Positions 44,135-52,148 of a stretch of 64,000 nt of DNA are shown in pieces. Each line of letters starts with the position of its first letter. Within the stretch, counting starts at the first letter, position 1. The position numbers and the translations under genes were made by a program. The notes beneath the pieces were generated by a model. That model ran no database searches. It was not told the origin of the DNA and saw nothing but the letters and a program-made list of their open reading frames with translations. Source of the DNA: Acetobacteraceae bacterium (GTDB lineage Bacteria > Pseudomonadota > Alphaproteobacteria > Acetobacterales > Acetobacteraceae); the NCBI GenBank assembly GCA_004843345.1, contig CP039460.1, positions 1,659,001-1,723,000 of the forward strand, given 5' to 3'.

Positions 44135-46201
44135 TTATGCTTTTTTCTTAGGCGCAACAGGCTTCCCTTTCTCATCAAAAAAAGTTTCTTTGCAGGTTGG
44201 GTAATTGGTGCATCCCCACCAATAAGTGCCCTTTTTGTTTTTGCTGGCGCGGCGGCTCAAAGGAGATCGGCATTTAGGGCATTTATATTTTGAAGAGATT
44301 TTCCCCGTTATTTTTGGGCTAGGGGCTGTTATGTGAAGGTTGATTTTGGGATCTTTTAAACGTGCCACTTCGAGAGTGACTTCTTTAGAAGACAGCGTAA
44401 TAAAAGCTTCTTCTGTCATAGAACCATCTTCGATTTGTTTTAAAAATCGTTCAAAAACGGCGGTCATAACAGGGCTTTTTATTTTTGGATTTAAGCAATC
44501 AATTAACTCTTGGCCGAGTTTTGTACTCAGAAGATTTTTGCCTTTCTCTTCAATATATTCTTTCTTTTTAAGTTCAGAGAGAATGGAAGCTCGTGTTGCA
44601 GGCGTACCAATGCCTTCTCCATCTTTGAGAATTTTCTGTTGTTTTGGATCATCAATGAATTTGTGGACGTTAATCATTGCTGAGATGACTGTGCCTTCTG
44701 TAAAAGGACGAGGAGGCTTGGTTTGAAGGGATTTTTTCTCGGATTTTTGGCAAAGGATAGGATCGTTTTGGGCGACTTTAGGTAAGGTTTGCTCTTTGTC
44801 TTCTTCGCCTTCTTTAGAGTTTTCTTCTTTTTCGGTACTTAAAATTTCAGTCCAACCTTTAGAGGTAATGGTTTTCCCTTGTGCTGTGAACTTCTCTTCC
44901 GAGATTGAAATATCAATCTTGGTATTTTGGAATGTTTGGGCAGAAAAAAACTGCGCTAGGTAAGTACGGCAGATAAGATCATAAATTTTAATCTCTTTGT
45001 CGGATAATTGAGAAAGATCTCCAATTTTCTTTGTTGGTATAATCCCATGATGAGCGGTTATTTTTTTATCGTTCCAAACCTTTGATTTTAAAGCCGTATT
45101 GGCTTTTGCAATTAGGCTGCTTAAAGCTGGATAGTTTTTGGAAAGGCTAGAAAGGACTTCTGGCGCTTCTTTAAATTGATCTTCTGGAAGGTAACCACAG
45201 TCACTTCTGGGATATGAAGTAAGCTTGTGTATTTCATAAAGTGATTGGCAGATATTCAGGACTTCTTCTGAAGAAAAGCCATATTTGGCATTGGCTTTGA
45301 TTTGAAGTGAACCAAGGTCAAGGCAAAGGGGTGGCTCTAATTTGCCTGCTTTTTCTTCAAAAGACGTTATTTCTCCTGTTTTGTTTTGAATTTTAGCAAG
45401 CAAGGCATCAGCAATTTTTTCATCTAATAGTCTATTTTCTTCATCTAAGCCGTTTTGTTCTTCTGTTGGTTTCCAACTTGCTATGAATGAGCCGTTTTTG
45501 TGGTTTATTTCAGCAATGATACGAAAGTAATTTTTTGGCCTGAAATTTTTAATTTGTTTGTCTCTCGTGACAATTAAATTAAGAACAGCGCTTTGCACTC
45601 GGCCAACAGAAAGCAAGACAGGTGCGCCAGTGCGTTTAGAGGCTAATGTATAAGCTCTTGAAAGATTCATACCGTAGAGCCAATCTGCTTTGCTTCTGGC
45701 TCGAGCTGCGAGGCCAAATTTCTCAAAGGCTTTATTGGGTTTTAAGGCAGAGAGGGCTTTTTGAACGGAGGCTTCGTCTTGAGCAGAAGCCCAATAGCGC
45801 AATGTTTCTCCTTTGAAATGGAAATAATCAAGAACTTCATCAATAAGAAGTTGGCCTTCTCGGTCAGGATCACCTGCATTGATAACAACAGAAGCTTGTT
45901 TCAAAAGGGACTGGATCACTTTGACTTGATCTTTTGTCTCTTTCTTAACTTCTAAAAGCCATTTTTCTGGAATGATTGGGAGATCTTCTTCTCGCCAGAG
46001 CTTTTTGCCTGATTTTGTTTTGGGAATATCATCCGATGTGTAAGCATCAGGTTCTGCCTGTTCTAGAACATGCCCGACACACCATGTTACCAAATCACCA
46101 TTCTTACAAGTGATAAAACCTTTGTCTCTTTTAACAATGCCGAGACTTTCAGAAATGGCTTTAGCAACAGAAGGTTTCTCAGCAATAAAAAGGCGTATCA
46201 T
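44135..46201 (-). CDS. topB: DNA topoisomerase III (TopB/TraE type)
   Basis: A 688-residue type IA topoisomerase. It opens with an N-terminal Toprim domain (MIRLFIAEKPSVAKAISESL, NAGDPDREGQLLIDEVLDYF), followed by the active-site region LTSYPRSDCGYLPEDQF with the catalytic tyrosine near residue 330, and a DGEGIGTPATRASIL motif. It ends in a C4 zinc ribbon (KCPKCRSPLSRRAS, then GCTNYPTCKETFFDEKGKP). Plasmids of the RP4 type encode a similar TraE. It would resolve intertwined strands after transfer. Divergent from ssb across a 197-base promoter region. Confidence 0.95.
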   Translation of the reverse strand: MIRLFIAEKPSVAKAISESLGIVKRDKGFITCKNGDLVTWCVGHVLEQAEPDAYTSDDIPKTKSGKKLWREEDLPIIPEKWLLEVKKETKDQVKVIQSLLKQASVVINAGDPDREGQLLIDEVLDYFHFKGETLRYWASAQDEASVQKALSALKPNKAFEKFGLAARARSKADWLYGMNLSRAYTLASKRTGAPVLLSVGRVQSAVLNLIVTRDKQIKNFRPKNYFRIIAEINHKNGSFIASWKPTEEQNGLDEENRLLDEKIADALLAKIQNKTGEITSFEEKAGKLEPPLCLDLGSLQIKANAKYGFSSEEVLNICQSLYEIHKLTSYPRSDCGYLPEDQFKEAPEVLSSLSKNYPALSSLIAKANTALKSKVWNDKKITAHHGIIPTKKIGDLSQLSDKEIKIYDLICRTYLAQFFSAQTFQNTKIDISISEEKFTAQGKTITSKGWTEILSTEKEENSKEGEEDKEQTLPKVAQNDPILCQKSEKKSLQTKPPRPFTEGTVISAMINVHKFIDDPKQQKILKDGEGIGTPATRASILSELKKKEYIEEKGKNLLSTKLGQELIDCLNPKIKSPVMTAVFERFLKQIEDGSMTEEAFITLSSKEVTLEVARLKDPKINLHITAPSPKITGKISSKYKCPKCRSPLSRRASKNKKGTYWWGCTNYPTCKETFFDEKGKPVAPKKKA

Positions 46202-46211
46202 TCTTATAACC

Positions 46212-46289
46212 TTACTTTTTAAGATAATAATATAGTTTTAAAATATTAAGCTTATAAGTCAATATTTTTTATTTTTAAAAGTAAAAAAT
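46212..46289. promoter_or_regulatory. Divergent topB/ssb promoter region with recurrent T/A motif
   Basis: TTACTTTTTAAG at 46212-46223 and ATTTTTAAAAGTAAAAAAT at 46271-46289 are inverted and direct matches to a motif of the form TTTTAAAAGTAAAA. The same motif recurs upstream of trbJ and trbB. This suggests an operator for a shared regulator. AT-richness makes chance matches likely, so confidence is limited. Confidence 0.4.
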
Positions 46290-46398
46290 AGATTGAGGCA
46301 ATGATAAAAAAGATGCAAATTTAGAGTTGGAAGCAAATTCTAAAATGCCCTGGCTCCATTCGGAAGTCAGAGCGCTTTTTTCATCAAGAGGAGAAGAT

Positions 46399-46830
46399 AT
46401 GGCAGGTTTAAACAAAGCACAGATTTTAGGAAAATTAGGATCAGATCCAGAAGTCCGTATGACTCAAACGGGCAAGAAAGTTGTCAATTTTAATTTAGCA
46501 ACTTCTGATAAATGGACGGATAAAGAAACAGGCGAGAGAAAAGAACGCACAGAATGGCACTCTATTGTGATCTTCAATGAAAAGCTTGGAGCGATTGCGG
46601 AGAAATATCTTAAAAAGGGCAACTCTGTTTTTGTTGAGGGAAAGCTTCGTAAAAACAAATGGACAGATGACAAAGGCATTGAGCGTTTTAATACAGAAAT
46701 TGTTTTAGATGCTTTTAGCGGCGAGCTTATTCTGGTTTCCGGGAATGCTAAAAGAGGAAAAACTGAGAGTGAAGGGGAAGAAGAGTCTTCCTCTGAATCT
46801 AATGTTCTAGATCCTGATGATTTCAGGTGA
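46399..46830 (+). CDS. ssb: Single-stranded DNA-binding protein
   Basis: A 143-residue SSB. ATG 46399 follows GAGGAGAAG and is chosen over an earlier in-frame ATG (46327). The OB fold is plain: LNKAQILGKLGSDPEVRMTQ, WHSIVIFNEKLGAIAEKYLK, SVFVEGKLRKNKW. A short acidic and serine-rich tail ends DPDDFR instead of the usual DDxIPF tip that recruits partner proteins, so partner binding may be altered. It lies within the conjugation block and presumably coats transferred single strands. Confidence 0.93.
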   Translation: MAGLNKAQILGKLGSDPEVRMTQTGKKVVNFNLATSDKWTDKETGERKERTEWHSIVIFNEKLGAIAEKYLKKGNSVFVEGKLRKNKWTDDKGIERFNTEIVLDAFSGELILVSGNAKRGKTESEGEEESSSESNVLDPDDFR

Positions 46831-46880
46831 AGGTTAAGAACAGTGAAAAATCAATTCATTGGAATGATAACCTATAAAGA

Positions 46881-46910
46881 GAAAGCCCTCTAAAAAGAGG
46901 GCTTTCTTTA
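46881..46910. terminator. Bidirectional terminator between ssb and the antitoxin-like gene
   Basis: GAAAGCCCTC (46881-46890) and GAGGGCTTTC (46897-46906) form a perfect 10-base stem with a TAAAAA loop and are followed by TTTA; on the other strand the run of A/T is similar. It lies between the convergent ssb and the leftward gene at 46926. Confidence 0.85.
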
Positions 46911-46925
46911 TTTGAAGAGGTCAGA

Positions 46926-47453
46926 TCACTTTTTAGAAGAGGCTTGTCTTTCTGCTTTTGTGAGTATTGTAGATATTTTTTCGTCAAGTTGTTTTAGTGT
47001 GCAAAAACGACCTTCTCGCATATTTCTAATGCCAGCTTCTACATCTTTTCGGAGATGAATATCTTCGGCCGTTTTTAAGCTTTTAAGAGCTTTAGAAGAT
47101 TTTGCTAAATTTATTCGGCTCATTGCACGAGTTACAAGCTTTAAGGCATGAAGGGTCGCTTTGAAATCTTCAGAGTCGCCATCATTGAGTTGAGCGGTTT
47201 CTTGGAGGAAGCCTTTAATATCCTCTTCATTCTCCAAAAATTTTTCTATTTTTAACTCTGTAAATTTTGTCATTTTTTTTGAAAAGGAAAATGTTGTGAC
47301 ATTCCCAGCTTCCATGTCGGCTTTTGCTAATAGAGATTCTTTTATAAAAGACATTGGTAAATCTGGGTTTTCTTCAGCTATTTTTCCCAGGCGGTAGTAA
47401 TTGTACCTCTTATTTTTTAGTGTATTTTTAAAAAAGTTAAGTAAAAAGCTCAT
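46926..47453 (-). CDS. Antitoxin-like protein following DinJ-YafQ
   Basis: A 175-residue protein whose start overlaps the end of the YafQ gene by 17 bases. In the middle, LNDGDSEDFKATLHALKLVT then RAMSRINLAK recall the HigA-like putative addiction-module antidotes that pair with RelE-type toxins, and the last about 45 residues (RKDVEAGIRNMREGRF) recall RHH-type antitoxin tails. No full HTH is evident. The first about 60 residues have no resemblance I can name. It could be a third component or a second antitoxin. I do not recognise it with certainty. Confidence 0.5.
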   Translation of the reverse strand: MSFLLNFFKNTLKNKRYNYYRLGKIAEENPDLPMSFIKESLLAKADMEAGNVTTFSFSKKMTKFTELKIEKFLENEEDIKGFLQETAQLNDGDSEDFKATLHALKLVTRAMSRINLAKSSKALKSLKTAEDIHLRKDVEAGIRNMREGRFCTLKQLDEKISTILTKAERQASSKK

Positions 47454-47718
47454 CGTGCGTTCCTAAGCGGATAAGCCTTAGTTTTTCACCGTCAATCCAG
47501 TAAATAAGAAGCCAGTCTGGATCAATATGTAGCTCCCTAAAGCCGATCCATTTGCCTTTTAGATCGTGATCTCGGTAAGATCGAGGAAGCTTGATTCCTT
47601 TTGCTAAGAGATTAACGGTCGTTTTGAACTTAGATAAGTTTCTTTGATCGTATTTTGCCTTTTTTAAATCAGCTAAAATCTCATTAGATGGAACAACCGT
47701 AAGAAGGTATTCTCCCAT
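47437..47718 (-). CDS. yafQ: YafQ-family mRNA interferase toxin
   Basis: A 93-residue RelE/YafQ-type toxin: DLKKAKYDQRNLSKFKTTVN, RDHDLKGKWIGFRELHIDPD, WLLIYWIDGEKLRLIRLGTH, DELF. His (RDHDL; ELHI; GTH) and Asp (DPD) residues occupy the positions used by YafQ for ribosome-dependent mRNA cleavage. The start lies 5 bases behind the DinJ-like antitoxin stop. It probably stabilises the conjugative element in its host. Confidence 0.9.
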   Translation of the reverse strand: MGEYLLTVVPSNEILADLKKAKYDQRNLSKFKTTVNLLAKGIKLPRSYRDHDLKGKWIGFRELHIDPDWLLIYWIDGEKLRLIRLGTHDELFT

Positions 47719-47723
47719 AAAAG

Positions 47724-47981
47724 TTAAATTCCAACAGATTTAAAGAAGTTGTCAGGTGAGTTGTACTCAGTACCTTCTCCTCGCTGAGCACTTTCCATGG
47801 CTCGTTGCGTCGTCGGGTTAGGAATTTTTACTTCAAAAGGGACTTTTCCCTCTTTGGCAACTCGATTAACAGTCATACGAACAAGATCAGAAATGTTTAG
47901 GCCAATATTTTCTAAAGTGGCAGTCGCTTGTGCCTTTATTTCAGAATCAACACGTACGCGAATTTCAGAAGTTAATGCCAT
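47724..47981 (-). CDS. dinJ: DinJ/RelB-type antitoxin
   Basis: An 85-residue RHH antitoxin: TSEIRVRVDSEIKAQATATL, ENIGLNISDLVRMTVNRVAK, then KVPFEVKIPNPTTQRAM. The N-terminal ribbon-helix-helix binds DNA and the C-terminal tail wraps the toxin in this family. AAGGA precedes the ATG. It comes before yafQ in the usual antitoxin-first order, with a palindromic operator just upstream. Confidence 0.92.
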   Translation of the reverse strand: MALTSEIRVRVDSEIKAQATATLENIGLNISDLVRMTVNRVAKEGKVPFEVKIPNPTTQRAMESAQRGEGTEYNSPDNFFKSVGI

Positions 47982-48009
47982 AATAAAAATCCTTTTTAAT
48001 CACTCCTAC

Positions 48010-48023
48010 ATTGTAGCTACAAT
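48010..48023. promoter_or_regulatory. Palindromic operator of the DinJ-YafQ module
   Basis: ATTGTAGCTACAAT is a perfect 14-base palindrome 29 to 42 bases upstream of the dinJ start. DinJ-type RHH antitoxins repress their own promoters through such palindromes. It overlaps the end region of traF. Confidence 0.6.
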
Positions 48024-48034
48024 ATTAAATGAAA

Positions 48035-48586
48035 TTAATAAAAAATCCAAACGGGTTTCATAACAGAAATGACATCTGAAAGCGGTAAAAGGCCGAAATA
48101 TCTGGCGTCGTAAGAGGCTGGATTTTCTCCCATGAGCAGAACTTCATTCTCTTTGAGTTGATAGTCTTTAATGAAAAAATGATCGAATGAATGATAGTAA
48201 AGATCTTCTGAAAGAGGAACGCTATTAGGATAATATTTGCCGTTAATTGTTAGCCCTTTTTCTGTTATTGAGATCGTGTCGCCAGGCATAGCAGCGACTT
48301 TTTTTAGCAAGAAGCGCATCTGGTTAGGGCAAGATCCAACCTTGATATATCCATACCTATGAGCAGTGAGAAAAGGTTCTCTGTTGGGAGGGCAGATTTC
48401 GACATAGCTTCCCTTCGTAATTGAGGCGCTGATACGCTGATAGAAACCTGTTGGGACGCTTGGAGTATTGTTGTAATGTATTCCAAGAAGCCAGGCAGTC
48501 ATGAGCAAAGCCACTAATATTCCAGAGCAGATAAGGCTAAGTTTTAAAAGAAACTGGATTAGATATTTTCTTTTTTCGTGTTTCAT
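48035..48586 (-). CDS. traF: TraF conjugative signal peptidase
   Basis: A 183-residue S26 peptidase. One N-terminal transmembrane helix (LLKLSLICSGILVALLMTAW) precedes the catalytic NTPSVPTGFY (Ser43) and LLKKVAAMPGD (Lys95 or Lys96), then GLLPLSDVISVMKPVW at the end. TraF of RP4 processes the TrbC prepilin and makes it cyclic. The TrbC homologue is encoded in the same block. Length is typical. Confidence 0.92.
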   Translation of the reverse strand: MKHEKRKYLIQFLLKLSLICSGILVALLMTAWLLGIHYNNTPSVPTGFYQRISASITKGSYVEICPPNREPFLTAHRYGYIKVGSCPNQMRFLLKKVAAMPGDTISITEKGLTINGKYYPNSVPLSEDLYYHSFDHFFIKDYQLKENEVLLMGENPASYDARYFGLLPLSDVISVMKPVWIFY

Positions 48587-48630
48587 TAGTGGATATCAGT
48601 CACTGATAATAGGTTTGTCCGTTTTTCTTT

Positions 48631-49791
48631 TTATTTCTTAAAGGGAGGCGGTGGCGCTGGTGGTTGCAAGGCCGTTACTGCAGGCTGTTGTCCCGTAGAG
48701 CTTTCACTAGAGGAAGATGTGTTAGGTTTGACTTTTGCGCCATCAATGCCAGAGGCACTTCCTCCTTCATTGCCTGCGCTTTTGGCAAGCATTTCGGCAG
48801 CTTGAACAGCAGCCCCTTGAGGAGTGGCAGCTTTTGAGACTTTTGCTGCGGTTTCTGCGACACCTTTAACGGTTTGAGCCATGTTTCCAAAGTTAGAATG
48901 GCTCGTGAAACTCGCTCCGACCATCCCTGAAATAACTTCAGGAAGTTTGTTGGACATCATGTACATGACAAGAGCAAGAAGGAGGACTTCTACGCTTGTA
49001 TGGATCGTAAATTCATGTTGTCCATCTACGTATGTCCTAAGGACGCCAACACACGCATCGACAACAACAAATAATGTAAAAATTCTTACGCCGTAGCTAA
49101 TTGCTGATTTGAAATAATTGATAATCATTTCTTGGGTCCAGACTGCAACGCCAAGGCTCAAGAGGACGGCGCCCCCATAGACCATCATCCAAGCTTTTAT
49201 CATCGCCATCATGACTGTGATTGAAACGAGAGCGCAGAGGATTAAAAAAGCCAATCCCATCCCCCAAAGAGAGAGACTTTCAAAAACTTGCCATGAATGA
49301 AAACTTTTTAAACCATCAGCGATTGTTTCGTAAAATTTCAAGCCTATTTCCAAAACACTAGAAGGTTGGAGAGCTCTAGATGAAGAGCCCAGTGTTATGA
49401 TTCCAGCCATTTGTTCAAAGGTATGAATAATAGACATTCCAATGCTGACACCATTCCGAATAAGAAACATAAAAAATCCCATCGTGAGGGAAAATTTGAA
49501 AATTTCCTGAACGAATTCTTCCATAGTGCTTTGTTTTAAAGCCATAGGAAAAAAGCGAATGACTAAGCAAATAGGAATGAGGCTATAAAAAATATGCTCT
49601 GCAAAACTTTCCATTTTGTTTTGAAAGCCGTTTGCACCGCCTAAAACATCTTTGAAGCGGTTAACAATATCATCGGGAATATGTGCAGGATTTACTTGAA
49701 TTGCAAAGCTGTGATGTGGATATAGCAACACACAAGCGCAGGTAATTGCCAAAAATAGGAATGTAAAAGGTTTGTGTATTGCTGTGTGCAT
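48631..49791 (-). CDS. trbL: TrbL/VirB6-like inner-membrane channel protein
   Basis: A 386-residue polytopic membrane protein with a signal-like start (FTFLFLAITCACVLLYPHHS) and several transmembrane helices (FYSLIPICLVIRFFPMA, LTMGFFMFLIRNGVSIG, LSLWGMGLAFLILCALVS, VLLLALVMYMMS). A flexible Ser/Pro-rich tail ends APPPPFKK. It matches the TrbL family and lies at the usual place after trbJ and the eexN-like gene. It forms part of the inner-membrane translocation channel. Confidence 0.92.
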   Translation of the reverse strand: MHTAIHKPFTFLFLAITCACVLLYPHHSFAIQVNPAHIPDDIVNRFKDVLGGANGFQNKMESFAEHIFYSLIPICLVIRFFPMALKQSTMEEFVQEIFKFSLTMGFFMFLIRNGVSIGMSIIHTFEQMAGIITLGSSSRALQPSSVLEIGLKFYETIADGLKSFHSWQVFESLSLWGMGLAFLILCALVSITVMMAMIKAWMMVYGGAVLLSLGVAVWTQEMIINYFKSAISYGVRIFTLFVVVDACVGVLRTYVDGQHEFTIHTSVEVLLLALVMYMMSNKLPEVISGMVGASFTSHSNFGNMAQTVKGVAETAAKVSKAATPQGAAVQAAEMLAKSAGNEGGSASGIDGAKVKPNTSSSSESSTGQQPAVTALQPPAPPPPFKK

Positions 49792-49832
49792 TCTGAACCT
49801 ACTAGGCCATGTTTAGAGAGGATGTTGATTTT

Positions 49833-50156
49833 TTAAAAGTTTGGATCATCAGGATTACCTAAGCTTTGCCCTTTGTAATTTGCTATGGCGTCTCTTTTTT
49901 CTTTTGAAATACTGAGGAGCTCATTTCGCGAAGTAGGGACTTTTGCTTCAACTTTGGGATGTTTTCTATCATATTCGTCGATGTCTGCATTGGTAACTTT
50001 GCTACAAATTGGATCTTTAGCAAATCTATAAAACTCTTCAGGGTGGGCATCCATTTTTTCAATGCATGCTGCTTTTTGTTCTTCCTCTGACTTGCCGCAG
50101 GCTGTTAGAGAAAATGAGAGAGGTGCAATTAGACCTAAGAGTAATAGTTTTTTCAT
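49833..50156 (-). CDS. EexN-like entry-exclusion lipoprotein
   Basis: A 107-residue lipoprotein with lipobox LTAC (Cys near 20) followed by GKSEEEQKAACIEKMDAHPE and a conserved-looking KDPICSKVTNADIDEYDR; it occupies the trbK position between trbJ and trbL. EexN/TrbK lipoproteins stop the donor from receiving another copy of the element. The final YKGQSLGNPDDPNF closely matches the end of the neighbouring TrbJ (YEGQSLGNPNDPNF), which is odd for two different families and hints at shared binding or local duplication. Confidence 0.75.
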   Translation of the reverse strand: MKKLLLLGLIAPLSFSLTACGKSEEEQKAACIEKMDAHPEEFYRFAKDPICSKVTNADIDEYDRKHPKVEAKVPTSRNELLSISKEKRDAIANYKGQSLGNPDDPNF

Positions 50157-50189
50157 GATTTTTCTTTTCGGTTAGAGTGAATCAGAAGT

Positions 50190-50999
50190 TCAAAAATTTG
50201 GATCATTAGGATTGCCCAAGCTCTGACCTTCATAGGATTGGATAGCTTGCCTTTCGCTATCAGGAAGACTTAGAAGGGCATTTCTTGAAGCTACTGCTTG
50301 CGCTTCTTCATCGGCGCGTTTTGCTCTTTCATTGGCTTCTGCTGTGAAGTTTGCAAGTAACATTTGCTGTTCTTGCTGGTTCTGCGCCGCAATGTGAGAG
50401 AGGTACATATTAGTCATTTCTTGAGACTGTAATCTACCCTTAACGCCGCTATTTTGAAGATTTAATTTATTGATTGTTTGTGTTTGGGCATCAAGGTTTT
50501 TAACTTGCTGCGCATTCGTAAGAATGGCTGCTTGATTTGTTTTGTTGATGGAATCTGAAAGTTTCTTTTTGGCATTCCAAAGTGTATCGGCATCGCAATC
50601 TAAAGAGAGTTGGTAGCAAGGTGATCCTGCATAGAAACCTGTTGTTGCAAATTGATCTACAAATCCTTGAGCGCCGCCGTAGTCTTTGTAATATTGATAC
50701 TGGTTTTGGATGCTTTGCATCTCTGACATCACGTTTTCTACATTGTCCCAAATATAGCCAGCAGGTGCTAAGGTATTTGTCACCATGTTTTGGAGTTGCT
50801 GTTCCATATTTGAGAGCTGTTGGGCTTCATTTGCCAATTCTCTTACGCCTTGAGCAACGCGAGAATTTCCAAGCTGAGCAAGTGTTGGATCTAGTGTAAT
50901 GATTCCTTGTGCTTTTGCGAGATGCGGTACGAGGAAAGAAAGGCCTAACAAGGCAGCTGCTAAAGAAAAATTCTTAAAGGAAGAGTTTACGTTTTTCAT
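50190..50999 (-). CDS. trbJ: TrbJ/VirB5-like pilus-associated protein
   Basis: A 269-residue exported protein. The signal peptide (LAAALLGLSFLVPHLAKAQG) precedes a helical TrbJ domain rich in glutamine (LANEAQQLSNMEQQLQNM, SEMQSIQNQYQYYKDYG) with a cysteine pair (GSPCYQLSLDCDADTL). The C-terminus ends EGQSLGNPNDPNF, which is also found in the next gene product. VirB5-type proteins form the pilus tip and mediate adhesion. Confidence 0.93.
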   Translation of the reverse strand: MKNVNSSFKNFSLAAALLGLSFLVPHLAKAQGIITLDPTLAQLGNSRVAQGVRELANEAQQLSNMEQQLQNMVTNTLAPAGYIWDNVENVMSEMQSIQNQYQYYKDYGGAQGFVDQFATTGFYAGSPCYQLSLDCDADTLWNAKKKLSDSINKTNQAAILTNAQQVKNLDAQTQTINKLNLQNSGVKGRLQSQEMTNMYLSHIAAQNQQEQQMLLANFTAEANERAKRADEEAQAVASRNALLSLPDSERQAIQSYEGQSLGNPNDPNF

Positions 51000-51005
51000 A
51001 AAGCC

Positions 51006-51185
51006 TCAAAAGCCCAGATACATCAAGCCAAAGCTAAAAGTGAAACTAAGGACAACAGTTAGAATAAAAATCCATCCCATGTGTGGAGAGATTTTTCGTT
51101 GTTTGTCATAAGCGGCAAAAAGCAAAGAAAGAGGGGAAGGAAGACCTTCCTGAAGAATCTTATTGTTTTCTTTGAAGTCTTTCAT
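51006..51185 (-). CDS. Small membrane protein upstream of trbJ
   Basis: A 59-residue frame (MKDFKENNKILQEGLPSPLS, then LLFAAYDKQRKISPHM and a transmembrane helix GWIFILTVVLSFTFSFGLMY) from ATG 51185 to TGA 51006, six bases before the trbJ start. Its fixed position in the operon and coherent amphipathic and hydrophobic parts make it likely to be real. I do not recognise the family; a small accessory of the mating channel is a fair guess. Confidence 0.6.
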   Translation of the reverse strand: MKDFKENNKILQEGLPSPLSLLFAAYDKQRKISPHMGWIFILTVVLSFTFSFGLMYLGF

Positions 51186-51321
51186 TCTATTTTCTCTTTA
51201 AATATAGATACTAAGCGTTCCAGCTTTATGATTTTCTGTAAAGCAGTGGCACAAATAGGACTCTTTTCACCGATCTACATCTTTCTAAGTAGAAAACTTC
51301 CTTTAAATATAAAACATTACC

Positions 51322-51337
51322 TTTAAAAGTAAAATAT
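51322..51337. promoter_or_regulatory. Recurrent TTTAAAAGTAAAAT motif upstream of trbJ block
   Basis: TTTAAAAGTAAAATAT lies in the 226-base gap between the HepT gene and the small membrane-protein gene. It matches motif copies at 46271-46289 and 60617-60632. It may be an operator of the promoter for the trbJ-trbL group. Confidence 0.4.
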
Positions 51338-51356
51338 ATTTTTGTATTTCAAGACA

Positions 51357-51387
51357 TAAAAAAAGCTTTCAAGATGAAAGCTTTTGA
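51357..51387 (-). terminator. Terminator after the HepT gene
   Basis: AAAAGCTTTC (51361-51370) and GAAAGCTTTT (51376-51385) form a perfect stem with an AAGAT loop; the minus strand is followed by TTTATG. It would end transcription of the mntA-hepT pair, or of the trbB-trbI operon, before the trbJ group. Confidence 0.75.
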
Positions 51388-51411
51388 AAAATAGATGATC
51401 TTTTCAGTAAA

Positions 51412-51798
51412 TCATTTTACTTGAATTTTTAACTGCTCTTTAAGTTGTTCTAAAAGAGGCGGAATATTCTTTTTTGTAATATGCCAGATATCGATCAGAT
51501 TTAAATCGTCGTATCCATGTGAAATTTGATTGCGTAACCCACGAATTTCTCTCCAGGGAATATCAGAATTTGCTTCTATAAACTCGGGAAACTTGCGAGA
51601 AATTTTTGAAGCGTTTTCTCCTACAATTTGCAAACTCATGGCAACAGCTTTTTGACAATAGTGATCTCTCAGATAGTCAGCTTGTGTCTTATCATTCAGA
51701 AAAAGAATTGCATCTTGAGCATGAGAAATCATTCTATCAAGAAAAATTGTAAGGCCTTGGTTCTTATTGATCATAGAGTTAAATTGGCTTTGCGTCAT
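51412..51798 (-). CDS. hepT: HepT-like HEPN toxin
   Basis: A 128-residue HEPN-domain protein (DUF86/HepT). The RNase motif Rx4HxY is seen in RGLRNQISHGY. Other family marks are FLDRMISHAQDAILF and AVAMSLQIVGENASKISRKF. The ATG 51798 overlaps the MntA gene by 20 bases; ATG 51774 is an alternative. In the HepT-MntA system the nucleotidyltransferase partner inactivates the toxin by adding AMP near the conserved tyrosine. Confidence 0.93.
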   Translation of the reverse strand: MTQSQFNSMINKNQGLTIFLDRMISHAQDAILFLNDKTQADYLRDHYCQKAVAMSLQIVGENASKISRKFPEFIEANSDIPWREIRGLRNQISHGYDDLNLIDIWHITKKNIPPLLEQLKEQLKIQVK

Positions 51799-52069
51799 GA
51801 AAGATAGAAGCGTGTTTGTCTTGTGTTAGACGGTTAGAGCGTACAATATCTACTCTTACGCCTGTGATATCTTCTAAAGCAGCATATAGTCCGCACATCT
51901 TAAATGGATCAATTTCTGTGGACTCGTCTACTAATAAATCTATATCGCTTTCATCATCATCTTCGCCCCTAGCAACAGATCCAAATACACGGGGATTTTG
52001 TAGACCATATTGGTTAAGCTGCTGAATAATTTCTGCTTTATGTCGTTTCAATTTTTCAGAAGCTTTCAT
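51779..52069 (-). CDS. mntA: MntA-type nucleotidyltransferase antitoxin
   Basis: A 96-residue minimal nucleotidyltransferase with RVFGSVARGEDDDESDIDLL, where GSxxRG and the DxD pair form the active site. AAGGAA precedes the ATG. It partners with the overlapping HepT gene. The pair has been inserted between trbI and the trbJ group, so loss of the conjugation block would release the toxin. Confidence 0.93.
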   Translation of the reverse strand: MKASEKLKRHKAEIIQQLNQYGLQNPRVFGSVARGEDDDESDIDLLVDESTEIDPFKMCGLYAALEDITGVRVDIVRSNRLTQDKHASIFHDAKPI

Positions 52070-52148
52070 GGAAAAATTCCTTAGTTTGAAGTAGTTCTAC
52101 TTGGTAGAATATCTCTTTTTTAAAGATTTTTGAATGTAATATTACATT

